From Takakia lepidozioides (lineage: Eukaryota; Streptophyta; Takakiopsida; Takakiales; Takakiaceae), in the NCBI GenBank assembly GCA_030704615.1, contig CM060733.1:43710001-43774000 (forward strand): a DNA stretch of 64,000 nucleotides, written 5' to 3'. Shown here piece after piece: positions 1-10,909 of the stretch. Positions within the stretch are counted from its first letter, which is position 1. Every line of letters starts with the position of its first letter. The position numbers and the translations under genes were made by a program. The notes under the pieces were generated by a model. The model saw nothing but the letters and a program-made list of their open reading frames with translations. It did no database searches and had not been told where the DNA came from.

Positions 1-13
1 CCTTAATACTCTA

Positions 14-660
14 CAGAACGGAAATGCGGTACCGCATTTCCGTTCTGACTGAAAATCGTGAACAACGGGAACAGAAATGCGGCTCCGCATTTCCGTCCGA
101 GTCGCACCTTCCGACATTCTCGAACGGAAATGCGGCGCCGCATTTCCGTTTTGTATACGGGCCTGGAGCTGTGGGACGGAAATGTGTGCCGCATTTCCAT
201 CCATGTGAGACCTTCAAACTTTCCAGACAAGAAATGCGGCACCGCATTTCTGTCAGGTGAGACCTCTATACTTTCCCGAACGGAACGGCATTTCCTTCAT
301 CAACTAAGGTATGTGAAGGGGAACGGAAATGCGGATTATTCAGATTGAAAATCATGAACCACGGGAACTGAAATGTTGTGCCCATTTCCGTCCAAATCGC
401 ACCTTTCAACATTCCGAATGGAAATGCGGCGCCGCATTTCCCTTTTGATCTCATACATGGAGCTGTGGGACGGAAATGCGGCACCGTATTTCCGTTCAAC
501 AACTAAGGTATGTGAAGGTGGAACGGAAATGCGGTGCCGCATTTTCTTCCAACAAGTACGGATGTGTAGCTTCGTGATGGTACTTAACGGAAATGCGGCG
601 CCGCATTCGCATTTTCACTCCAACTCATCAGACGCTGGGACGGAAATGCCTTGAAATGTG
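14..660. repeat. Array of GC-rich palindromes (GGAAATGCGG/CCGCATTTCC)
   Basis: About a dozen copies of a palindrome built on GGAAATGCGG joined to CCGCATTTCC with a 2-4 bp centre (TA, GC, CA or TG variants). The first copy (14-47) is a perfect 34-bp palindrome and the one at 123-150 is a perfect 28-bp palindrome. Others lie near 72-96, 175-202, 229-252, 366-390, 415-442, 469-495, 519-548 and 586-612. Several have one decayed arm, for example near 318 and 640. Spacers of 25-70 bp are partly shared, for example AACTAAGGTATGTGAAGG before two copies. The array probably continues left of the window. It precedes the first ParB-like gene, and the same palindrome recurs inside that unit near 2501, 3706 and 4037. 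Confidence 0.9.
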
Positions 661-1219
661 AACACGTGAGCAACGGAATTGCTGCACATGTCGCACTCTA
701 TCTGACTGAAGGGCATGAGGCGGCGCGGCCTGACCGTTGGATAATGATGTTTGTTTTTCGGACGGCAGGCGTACCCTGAACGATTCGAATTTCGTAATGA
801 CAAAGTCCACGAGGAGACACTTTCGTCCAACCCTTTCGAACCCAAGTGGTGCATCACCGCCGTTTCATCTACTTTTGTCGTGTCTCCTCAGTCACCCCTC
901 TCGCGCCCTTTCCATCTGCACTCTTTGCCCCTTTTCCCTCTCTGTTCTTCTTATGCTCGAACCTGAGAGGGGGGGAGTTCGTGCACCAGACAGAGACCTC
1001 GTCGCAAGCTCCGAAAATTATACTTCGGACGTAGGCCAATGCCGAAGGGGAGGAAGCAGATGCGTCTACAGGAGGAGATTGCCATCTCCGAGCAGCAGGC
1101 CACTCAGGCAACCCAGCCACCAGTGAGAGCTCCATGCGATCGGGCTGCGCGCAGCTGATCGAGCACCGAACCCCCCATTTTGCTTCTGTAATTCTTAGAC
1201 TGAATGCTAGGAGACTTGA

Positions 1220-3656
1220 ATGCAGAACATGTTTGCATGCCTAACAGGAAAGGTGGACGTGCTGGAGGGATCGCAGGAATCCGAAGAGCCGCAGGAAGAG
1301 TCCGAGGAGCTAGCTGCAGCACGTACACCCACCCGATCCCGAGCGCGGGTATTCCTGCCGGGCCTAGCCCTGTGCGATTCAAAGACGCGGCTTCGAAGGG
1401 CAAGTTCAAAGCCCCAGAGATCGACTCGCGTTCTTCGGTCATGGAGAATCGCCAGCAGGGGTCGGGCCCTTCTCCAGCAAAGTCGAAGAAGAAGCAGCCC
1501 GTCCCTCTACTGGTTTCTGAACCGGCTCAGGCCGATTCACCCCCCCAACGCGAATGAAGCAGCAGGTAAAAGACAGATTCAATTGCAGCAGACACCTTCA
1601 CCTGCAAGGATGAGGAAGCAGAAGGCAATCAGGGCGACGGCCAAACAATCTCCCGCAAAACCGCTTCCACGAGCTGAAGCTCAGTTCCTGGAGGATTTCC
1701 CGCTTGCAGATGTTGGGGCCGACTCTGCTGCAGCGAAGGCAATGGGATCGACCGTTTCTGTCGATTTGGTACCGGAGGAGGGTGCTGCCGCTCAACGTTC
1801 GCAGCAAGACCTCACCACCGATGAGCAAGCAGGCCCGGAGGAGGCCTCTGCAATGGCAGAATTGCCCGCAGACAGGCCCCAGAGTGCAGCTCCAGTTGAG
1901 GATGCTCCAGCTGCTCAGCCCACTACCGGCACCTACAGACATGTCTCCGGAGGATTTCAAAAGTGCAGCGATAAAATGTTGGAGGAGACACACAGTAGCA
2001 TTGGCAGAGTTCTGGGCAGCAGGGTATTCCAGCGGACTCTTCGAATCCCACTCTGTCGCATGGTCTCCCTTCCCATCGTCAGGCAGGCCCTTCCCGGAGA
2101 TGGATAAGCTCAAGTTCGCATTTCGAGAAGGGTACCGTCTGGGATCGGCAGCGTTTTACGTTTCCATTGAGAATGAGGACGGCGAAACTCGTGGACCCAC
2201 TGCCGATGAATTGTCAACGTGGGATACCCACTGGCACACTCGCAACCACGAATTCGAGGCGACGCTGAAGGGTGATCCAGACTTCGGCCATATGTCGGGT
2301 AAAATGTTCTTTGTGTGGGACGGGAATCACCGACTTCTTGCCTGGTGGGAGTACATCAAGCAGAACCATGCCAAGCACATTGGCTGGCATTACATGGTGG
2401 AGTGTGTCATCCTCAAGGTGAAGGCGGCAGACTCTTCCCTGCTCAGGAATGCCATGGCGGACCTCAACTCGTAAGATACTCATACCCTCCCTAGCACGTT
2501 CGAAATGCGGTGCCGCATTTCGGTTTCCAATCTGGTTTGTTTCCGTGCTTCCGTGTACTGAACTGGAGAGTGTGCCTTGCAGGGTCACTGAGAATGCGTA
2601 CGTGCATACCCACATGGCACATATGCTGTACAGGGTGAGGAAAACTGGTCTCACTGATCCGCAGATGTTTGCGGAAATGCTGGAGCCGAGCTCATTCAGA
2701 AAGCCGTTGCAAAAACAGACCGGACATGGTATCGTCTCACTATGGATGGAATGGTGGAGGTGATATACGAAGTAAGTCGTCCTCCGATTTCCCTCTTTCA
2801 TCCTTCCCCAATTTCCAGTAATCTTTCCACATGAATCGAATGTAACGCTTCTGCATGTTTTTGTTGGCAGTCAAACATCAAGCTGGATTTGGCCCATGCC
2901 AAACGCTTCTTCATGGAAAGTGAGGGGCAGGTGAAAACGTTGCAGTCATTGACTGAGCACTTGAAGGAAGCCGGTGTCAAGTCCAGAACCAAATACAAGT
3001 CAAAGCTTGTGAAGCTGGTGGCAATTGCAGATCCGGCACTTGGAAAGGACTTCATCCCCGAGATTGCAAAACACTATTCTCGGGCCATGCAGCCGACCAT
3101 GCAATTGGAGAAACTGCATCACCTCTCAACGGCATGTGTGAGGCGAAAGAGAAGGTGAGGTTTTCAATGCACTGAAGTTCCTTCCTAGCAATAGCCACTC
3201 TCTTCCAGCTCCTGACATTGGATCGGAAATGGCAGACACGGTGGCTGTCGATCTGGAATGCATCCGAGAGCATAAGGACAATGTGGTCTTTTCCACTGGA
3301 AGTTTCCGACCCTGCAGTGGATGTGTGGCTCAACCGCATGACTTGGTGGTTCCAGGTAATTCAAGGTACTTCCCCATATTTGCTTTTCTGAAATGAATTC
3401 CCTGAACTGCTACGTGACAATGCATTTGGGAATCGCAGGTAATGTCGAATGCGAAGGAGCAAGTCGTAATGCACACAAATTCGTTCGGCTTGTACGTCAA
3501 ATGGGATGGAACACAGACATTGGAAGACTACGTGACACGTTTCAGATGTGCGTACAAGGACAACCTTTTCGCCAGAGAGCTACAGACAGCAAGAAGGAGC
3601 GTGGAGTTTACACATCAGGAGGGAGCGGGGAAAGCTGCAATGCGAATTGTTTACAG
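1220..3656 (+). CDS. ParB/sulfiredoxin-like multi-exon protein, copy 1 (frameshifted)
   Basis: Unrecognised protein rebuilt by comparison with the copy at 6837. Likely exons are 1220-2470, 2583-2771, 2871-3154, 3209-3355 and 3439-3656, all with GT-AG borders. The N-terminal half is low complexity (Q, S, E, A rich). The conserved core runs from RIPLCRMVSLPIVR (about 2045-2085) through a helix-like MDKLKFAFREGYR and a strand AAFYVS to FVWDGNHRLLAWW (about 2310-2350). This order of strand, helix, strand and DGNHR matches the ParB/Srx nuclease-like fold, in which the G-x-H-R loop binds nucleotide or phosphate. That assignment is by motif only. Later exons encode TWYRLTMDG, a helical IADPALGKDF block and WLSIWNAS, all matched in copy 2. 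The frame changes once near 2090-2105 (a one-base indel). Palindromes of the upstream array lie in the first intron and just past the last exon. Probably the cargo or transposition gene of a mobile element, not a host gene. Confidence 0.6.
2499..2526. repeat. Array-type palindrome inside intron 1 of copy 1
   Basis: The sequence CGAAATGCGGTGCCGCATTT lies between the splice donor at 2471 and the acceptor at 2581-2582. It is the same palindrome as the 14-660 array. Confidence 0.85.
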
Positions 3657-3701
3657 GTGAAGCACAGCTGCCCTTGTATGCGAAGCCTGGTTACGAGGTT
3701 T

Positions 3702-4062
3702 GTCTCCGAAATGCGGCACCGCATTCGCATTTTATGTTTTCGGTGGCACTCTGCGAGTAGGTTCGTCCAATCACGGAGTACGCTCAATGACAGCAGCTCC
3801 CGGATGGAGGAGGAGCACCGCGGTGGCTGGAAAAAGTTCAAGCTAACGCTGCAATTCCTCACAAACACTCCAGGGCACATTTAAATTTCCCCCCTACAGG
3901 ATCCTGGACCGATGAAGATTGGCTACTGCATGAATGTAGCCGTTTCAGTTTCCTACCCTGCCATGCAAACTATCGGCAGTCACTGCCAGGTGGGCCGATA
4001 GCACTGGACACGACGAAGTCCATCCCTCTTCGATGTAAATGCGGCGCCGAATTTCCATCCGG
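3702..4062. repeat. Two further array-type palindromes downstream of copy 1 exons
   Basis: GAAATGCGGCACCGCATTCG is near 3707 and a decayed AAATGCGGCGCCGAATTTCC is near 4039. Both are the 14-660 palindrome family. The sequence between them (3742-4030) has short coding-like stretches but no clear homologue. Confidence 0.75.
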
Positions 4063-4109
4063 GGGATGGACTTCGGTGGCAGATCTCAAACTATAACTTG
4101 TTGATGAGA

Positions 4110-4846
4110 AAGATGTATGGGTTCATCCACCTCCGTCGGTGGGTACGTGGGACCCAGATGCTCCATTATTGGAGGCCGGACTGCTCTTCCGCTTCGCATC
4201 ATTTCCAAAATCTAAGGGCTTCGTAGCTGTCCGCAAGGTCATTGTCATCGGCATCCAAGTCGTCCTCAGGTCCTCCTTTGCAAGGATGTCGTGCTTCCGG
4301 AACCGGGACGACTGCCCATTTGGAGGCATCGATTATGCAATGTATCGGCCACATCGGGAGACATTATTATCTGGTACACAGATTACAGAGAAGATACTGG
4401 TTCGATTGTGGGAACATTGGTGGCTTTTGAGTATATCCTAGGCCACTACGCCTTCGAGCGGGGTGACGATCTTGGTCTGAGGAGTCCGTGGCTCCTGCGC
4501 ATCCTCGATTCCGATTTTCCCAGCTACGACGGTCACCCATGCAGAAGAAGGCGCACTGCTATGCTGTTGCGGTGGAACTGTTGCCACTGGACGTGGGTGG
4601 ACTCCATCGGAGAGACCTATTCTCCTGAAGGAGTGCTCCTCTTCTCCATTGTATGGGGACATTCGCATTGGTGTGGACGACGAAAACGTGAAGATTTCCA
4701 TATTCGATGGTGGTATGATTGAAGGGCAGGACATTGTGGTGAACATCACTAGGGGCGGTACAACGGCTGCAATCGACTTTACCTGGAGGAGCCCCATGAC
4801 TCATGAGCTAATTCTGAGAGCAGTCGAAGTCCCATTGACAACGTGA
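4110..4846 (+). CDS. Hypothetical coding segment at the end of unit 1
   Basis: Two coding-like blocks on the plus strand, in different frames. One (about 4110-4440) reads through a WDPDAPLLEAGLLFRFAS block and then VAVRKVIVIGIQVVL. The second (4649-4846) starts at MYGDIRIGVDDENVKISIFD and ends in ELILRAVEVPLTT before a stop. A third overlapping frame around 4340-4500 contains a TDYREDTGSIVGTLVAFEYI stretch. I recognise no domain. An AATAAA lies at 4929-4934, so this may be the last exon or exons of the ParB-like unit, or a separate small gene. The frame changes suggest decay or indel errors. Confidence 0.3.
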
Positions 4847-5180
4847 CTTGTATTCAGTAGGCACAGGGCTAAAGATTTGATTGCACAATCAGCACAGTAG
4901 ACGTGCTTCAAATGCAATTCATGTGGATCAATAAAAACCTCATTGTGCCCTCTTTTATTCTATTCTGTGTCCATCGTTCCGAGAATGCGTCATTGCTCAT
5001 TTCGTTTGGGATTGGGAGTGTGGGTGGATTTTGCAAGTGGCTGGTAGGCTGAAATGGGCCCCCATTGTACAGAGCAGTACCACCCTTCCATTCGCGAAAC
5101 ATTGCCTTTCAATATATAATTCTAAATAACATTGCCGAACCTCCTTCATCGGAGGTCCTTCTCCCCCTATGACCGTGGCA

Positions 5181-5307
5181 CCCTAAACCCTATTCCCGCG
5201 GACACTCATTTCCGGAAAATAGTGTTGCTCATGTTTTTTTCCACACTTACGACTCTGCTCATGGCTCATGCCGCTCATGGCTCATGGCTCATGAAATAGC
5301 AGCCCCC
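5181..5307. repeat. Candidate 3' end of unit 1: GGCTCATG repeats and AAATAGCAGCCCCC
   Basis: After a CCCGCGGACACTCATTTCC stretch come five copies of GCTCATG (about 5239-5293), then AAATAGCAGCCCCC at 5294-5307, directly against the next palindrome array. The same order (CTCA-containing repeats, then an ATAGCA..CCCCC-like end) is seen at 11,460-11,595 and 40,590-40,771. I infer an element terminus. Confidence 0.45.
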
Positions 5308-6718
5308 GCTCAAACAGTGTGCGTCAATGACACTGTTTGAGCCCACCTTGTCACTGTTTTTTCCTGTCAAAATTCGGCAATACAGGGCATGTCTGTGAGG
5401 ATCAATGAACACTTACCCGGCAGCTCAAACAGTGTGCGTCAACGCACACTGTTTGAGCTCACCTTTTCTTTGTTTTTTTCATCTTAAATTCGGCCACAAA
5501 GGGCATGTATTTGAGGATCAATAAACACTTACCTGGCAGCTCAAACAGTGTGCGTCAACGCACACTGTTTGAGCTCACCATGTCATTGTTTTTTCATTTG
5601 AAAATCGGCCACACAGGGCTTGTCTGAGGATCAATCATCACTTACCTGGCAGCTCAAACAGTGTGCGTCAACGCACACTGTTTGAGCCCACCTTCTCATT
5701 GTTTTTTTCGTTTGAAAATCGGCCACACAGGGCATGTAACTGAGGATCAATGAACACTTACCTAGCAGCTCAAACAGTGTGCGTTGGCGCACACTGTTTG
5801 AACCCAACTTCTCATTATTTTTTCATCTGAAAAAGGCCACAAATAGCATGTATTTGAGGATCAACATCACATACCTGGCAGCTCAACAGTTTGTGTCAAC
5901 GCACACTGTTTGAGCTCACCTTGTCATTGCCTTTGTCATCTGAAATCGGCCACATAGGCATGTATTTTGAGGATCAATCATCACTTACCTGGCAGCTCAA
6001 ACAGTGTGCGTCAACGCACACTGTTTGAGGTCACCTTCTCATTATTTTGTCATCTGAAAGAAGGCCACAAAGGGCATGTATTTGAGGATCAATCATCACT
6101 TACCTGGCAGCTCAAATAGTGTGCGTCAACGCACACTGTTTGAGCTCACCTTGTCATTGCCTTTGTCATCTGAAAATCGGCCACATAGGGTATGTATTTG
6201 AGGATCAATCATCACTTACCTGGTAGCTCAAATAGTGTGCGTCAACGCACACTGTTTGAGCCCACCTTGTCATTGTTTTTATCCTGTGATATTTGGCAAC
6301 ACAGGGTACGTATGTGAGGATCAAGGAACACTTACCTGGTAGCTCAAACAGTGTGCGTCAACGCACACTATTTGAGCTCACCTTTTCTTTGTTTTTTTCA
6401 TCTGAAAATCGGCCACTAAGGGCATGTCTTTGAGGTTCAATGAACACTTACCTGGCAGCTCAAATAGTGTGCGTCAACGCACACTGTTTGAGCCCACCTT
6501 GTCATTGTTTTTTTCTTGTGAAATTCGGCATCATGGGGCATGTCTTTGAGGTTCAATGCACACTTACGAGGCAGCTCAAACAGTGTGCATCAACGCACAC
6601 TGTTTGAGCCCACCTTGTCATTGTTTTTTTCATTTGAATAGGGCCAAATATCATGTTCAAAACACTTGAATTTGGAAGCTGAAACATTGTGCGGCAACGC
6701 ACGGTGTTTTTGGCCCCC
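5308..6718. repeat. Tandem array of 13 palindromic units, about 115 bp period
   Basis: Each unit holds a 36-bp hairpin whose left arm is GCTCAAACAGTGTGCGT and right arm is ACGCACACTGTTTGAGC with a CA loop. It is followed by a conserved spacer (CACC-TTGTCATTG, a T run, then a CATCTGAAAATCGGCCACA-like stretch, AGGATCAAT and CACTTACCTGGCA). Hairpins start at about 5308, 5423, 5539, 5652, 5768, 5881, 5995, 6110, 6226, 6342, 6458 and 6574. A decayed last copy is at about 6678. The spacers are near-identical, so this is a satellite-like array and not CRISPR. It lies directly upstream of the second ParB-like gene. Confidence 0.93.
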
Positions 6719-6836
6719 ACAATGCTTGTTTTGTGGTGAGAAATTTGGCCACACAGGGCCTGTCTGCCATGCTCAAACACCATCGTTTCATGCCTCTCTC
6801 TTATATCAATTTGATTGAACAACCCTGCAGGAGAAG

Positions 6837-8900
6837 ATGCAAAGTGTGGCGGAGGAGATCCCTTCGGGGCAGGGGAAGGAGATCATTGTTGATGTTGACG
6901 ATGAGTTCTATGAAAGCAAAGCCGCTGAGATGCTGGGGGGTCAGAAGGTAAACTTTCAGCTTGTGGTGCAAAGTATGCTTGCCCCGGGTGGGAGGTTGAA
7001 GATTCCCCTGTGTAGGTTGGTTTCCATGCCCGTCGTTCGTCCACCCCTCATCAAGGACATCCTAAGTTGGAGGCCGAGTTTGTTCATGGGTATTTGGATG
7101 GATCCGCAGTCTTTTACGTTTCTACAAAGAATTCCAGAGGCAATGAGCTCCTTGTGGATGAGTCAATCGTGGACTCCTGGGATCCCATTTGGAGACAGGT
7201 GAACGAATCCTTTGACCTTCTTCTCTCCAGGAAACCTTCCACCCAGGCATTCTCTAGGAAGATGTTTCACGATTGGGATGGCAACCACCGGTTGCTTGCA
7301 TGGATGGCTGTCATTGGGGGCTGCACTCACAGGAGGAAGAGTGGCATTACTCTGTTCGATCGATGGTGCTGGATTGTGACGGGAACATGATGGGTCTTCT
7401 GACGGCAATGAATGATGTGAACAGGTTGGTTTCTCATTCTACATGTTCCACTTGTGGTTTCGTGGTTCTTTGATTCAAGTCCTTGAATTTCATTCTGACT
7501 TTCAGATATCATTCTGCAGAGGGACGGAGACATCGCATGTCAAAACGAGTCAGGTTCACACACTGTATAGGATACAAAGGATCGGGCAGATGCCCTTGAC
7601 CAACTTCGACCATCCTTTCAGTAGAGACGTACAAGAAGTGTGAAAGCTCCAAGACATCGGAAACGTGGTACTCGTTGACCCGTGAGGCTTTCATGGAGTA
7701 CATGTATACGGTGAGATACATCTTCCTTCATCTGGCCTTTCCATATTCCTGGTTCCATATGTTTGTTTCTGTTTGTTTCCCTTGACCTTGGGTTGATGCA
7801 ACTCTCGTGCATTCCCTTGGAGCAAGACATTGCAGATGCAGGGGAGCGTGGCAAACTGGAATACTACAGCTCAACCCCTGAGGAGAGAAGGACAACAAAG
7901 GGGGTTGAGAGTCACATCCAGAAAGAGATGACCGCTACAAGAAGGACTATAATGAGTGCTTTTGTGAAGCAGTTGAGAATTGCCGACCCATCATTCGGAT
8001 CGCAGTTTCTCCTGGAGATAAAAAAAACCATTATAACAAGCCAGGCAAGCCAGAGATGGCCCAAGAGAAGTTGCACAGGTTGTCTACCGCCGTTGTGTCT
8101 TCAGAACAGAAGGTGAAGTGGCTACAAATATGGAACTCCGATCCCACAGTTAGGGATACCCACATGTTCCCCAGGCTGGAGAAAGAGAAGAAGACCCAGC
8201 GTGTCATTCCTATCAGTGACAATGTGCTGGACACATGGCTTCACAAGGCCACTTACTGGAGCCAGGTGTGATGTCCTTTCCTGTGTCACTTTCTTTTATC
8301 TTTTCCTGTGCTTTTCTTTCCATTGCCTCTTACATTCGCTGTGATTGTTTTTGGGTTCATTCTTGCATTTGAGTTGTTTTGCAGTTGGAAGAAAGGGTCC
8401 GGTCGGTTATGCATACTCAGCTGGCTGACTATGGCATCACTATGACAGCACCAAAGGTCTCCTTCGAAGCATACACGAGGAAATGGAGAGCCACAGTGTG
8501 GCACTCTTGTTTCTTTAGAGAGTTCAGCAAGGAGGGTGAGCATCAGTCGACAAATGACCTTGACCAGCAAGAAAAAGGAGAGGAAGCCTGGAAACGATGC
8601 CTTTTACAGTGCACACACCCTGGGCCGTTCAGGCTACTTAGTGTGCTGTGTTTGCAATGTACTGTGCCGCATACTGTTTAAGGGGGTCTTCCTGGTGTGA
8701 TGGAAAAGCTGAGACAATAATTGTATTGCATAATGAGGCGTCTCTGTTCCTGCAGGTACATAAAGTTTGTTCTCATGGAAGAAATGCTTAGACAAACATC
8801 TAGATTTCGTGGACCTTTGGCTTGTCCTGCTGGCAACCAGACCATGTTTACTACGGGATCTTGCATGACTGGGCCAGACCATCTTCTTCTTGTGGTTGGT
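6837..8900 (+). CDS. ParB/sulfiredoxin-like multi-exon protein, copy 2 (frameshifted)
   Basis: Second copy of the gene at 1220. Likely exons are 6837-7424, 7506-7710, about 7832-8265, 8385-8609 and 8755 to about 8898. The shared core is IPLCRLVSMPVVR, then GSAVFYVSTKN, then MFHDWDGNHRLLAW (about 7260-7305). Next come EEWHYSVRSMVLDCDG, TWYSLTREAFMEYMYT, IADPSFGSQF, WLQIWNSDP and VMHTQLADYG. Each has a counterpart in copy 1 in the same order. The donor after WNQ-like tryptophan motifs (YWSQ here, WWFQ in copy 1) sits at the same codon in both, so the exon structure is ancestral. One difference: copy 1 has a short intron at 3155-3208 where copy 2 is continuous. One-base frame changes occur near 7045-7055 and 7310-7330. 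The N-terminus lacks the long low-complexity tail of copy 1. Function unknown; the ParB-like call rests on motif order alone. Confidence 0.6.
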
Positions 8901-8956
8901 ATTTGGATTGCCCTCCTTCTGAGACCCCAGCTCCGGAGTGTCTTTGAGGAGAGAGA

Positions 8957-10909
8957 ATGAGCGTATTGCAGCCACTGCCAGCAGCAGCCGACCTCGACAT
9001 TCATGAACGAAATTTGAGGACTCTTGCAGAGAAAGAGCCTCCCGCTCAGGATACCCCGGGTAGAGGAAGAAAGGCAAAGGGAAAAGATGTTGCTGATGTT
9101 GTGGGGAAAGGAAGGGGTAGGGAAGGTGGCACAAGGGCAGGGAAGTGTTGCAGATATTGGCCCAGTCGTGCATGTCCAACAGACTCCACCGCATGGTAGG
9201 GGATCCGTGAGAAAGAACAAGGGGTGGGTTGATCCCAAGGACCCGTACCATGCAGTGGAACATCCCACGAGGGTCATTTCGCCCTACCAGGTTGGAGATG
9301 GCCAACGTCGGGTTCCTTGCCATGATGAGTCCAAGAAAATTTGATTTCAAGGGCGAGCCATCACCAGTGTGGGGAGAGGATTTTGGAGTTCCTCACACGG
9401 TGCGTGTTCTCTTTTGCTTCTTCTCTGCTGTGGGCATGGATCGTTTCATCCTCTTGAGTATTCCATTGTAATTTTGTTTGCAGGCTAAAATGACCAAATC
9501 CTGGGTGAACGGGAAGGAGAAGCCATATGCAGCCGAACTCATCATCTTGGACATCCCTGATGGGTTGGCAGTCCCGGAAGTCCCTCATCGGTGCTTGTCC
9601 GGGTTGGAATGCTTTTGATGAGCGCTACTGCAGTGGGTTTTCTCCTTTTTGCAATTTTTTCCTGTCCGATGCAGGTGTTTTGGTGCTCATCCAGTCCATC
9701 GACGTTCGCTGTCGCGCACTTGCCAGCTATTTGAAAGCCTCGGCATGAGAGTCGTGAAGACATGGAATTGTGTGAACAACAACCTTACGAAAGGGGATCG
9801 TCCGGAGAGATGGTAAATTTGCCTCTTTCTTCCTCTTCTTGGTGGTTCTCGGATGGAGTTGTATAGGTCGCTCGAACTCATATGTAGGGCCTGATTTTTA
9901 AGCTTCTTAGTTCCTTGTGGATGTCCTGTTCGCAGACTCGTTTGTTTGAAGCTGTTTGTCTCGTCCGAGTGCATCCACCAACGACTCCGCCGGCATTGCG
10001 GAGTTCGCCATCACTCATGGGGCAAGTTCATAGACGACAGGACAGATCCTCCCACGGATGACATGCACCACAACTACGTCGACAGCAACGTGTGCTTGCG
10101 AAGGGGGAATGGGGTTCCTTGGAGAGGGCAAGGGAGAGGACCCGGCTTTCATTCAAACGATTGTGGAGTGCACACCTACACAAACGCCAGAGTTCTGGAT
10201 TTGTCAATGGCACAGGTTCGTCTCTTCAACATTCACATTTCATGAGGTTTGATTGAGCTTGCACTTTCAGCACTTCCCACCGTTCCAAATGGGTCTTCAA
10301 TGTCTGCTTCCTTCATTCTATTCCACTGCACGTGCTTCGCACCACGCTTGCAAGGCCAGTGCGCGACATCTCTTTGGGATTGAAGGGGATGCTGAGATTT
10401 ACAAGAACCTCTTGATGGGTTTGGGTGGACACACTTCTCAAGTCCTTCGAAGCCCCGTCCCGCTGATATATTGATACAGAGGAGACTTCCGACAAGGAGC
10501 TGGACTCCGACTTTGCCTGTGAGTAAGTTCAACCTGTGGATGCTTGCATTGTTGTCTCAATATCGAGAATCACTGTTCTTGAGGCAAAGTTCACATGGGA
10601 GACATCCTCTTCGTTGGACTTGTGCATTGCATCATTGTGTTCAAAATGGGTTTTGTCGACATGTGCAGGAGTCCGCGTGCTTCCACTTACCCCCCAGGGC
10701 TATCACACCTATTTGGACTTCTTTCCAGTCCTCCTCGGTCTTGTGTGCTACCTGTCTATGCGGAGGCACTCGCAGCAAGCATGTCCGTTCATGGCACTCA
10801 GAGTCCACCCATCGACGGCCGTGGTAGAAGACGTGGTGTTGGGGCCAGAATCTTTGTGGATGACATAGCACAGGAGGTTGAGACTGATTCTGATGACTGT
10901 GACACTTGA
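8957..10909 (+). CDS. Hypothetical second gene of unit 2 (several exons)
   Basis: Coding-like exons follow the ParB-like gene on the same strand. 8957-9400 encodes a basic, low-complexity segment that leads to FDFKGEPSPVWGEDFGVPHT. An exon at 9484-9590 begins AKMTKSWVNGKEKPYAAELI and includes LIILDIPDGLAVPEVPHR. An exon from about 9676 encodes SIDVRCRALASYLKAS and, in another frame, GMRVVKTWNCVNNNL. Blocks at 9930-10210 and 10260-10470 include FGIEGDAEIYKNLLMGLGG. Acidic tails (TEETSDKELDSDF near 10,470-10,520 and EVETDSDDCDT ending 10,909) look like C-termini. The order DIPDG, then a short helix, then VVKTWN loosely recalls an MT-A70-like adenine methyltransferase, but I see no clear catalytic DPPW, so I leave it unnamed. 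Confidence 0.3.

Noticed and set aside
1220-3656. Bacterial contamination, because of the ParB-like motif
   Set aside because: Both copies have matching GT-AG introns and plant TE neighbours.
5308-6718. CRISPR-like array (36-bp palindromic repeats at regular spacing)
   Set aside because: The spacers are near-identical between units and the context is a spliced plant genome; this is a tandem satellite.
5308-6718. Tandem mini-exons on the minus strand (each unit has CCAGGTAAGT and TTTTCAGATG)
   Set aside because: The implied introns are only about 50 nt, shorter than plant introns, and the exons hold the hairpin with no conserved frame.
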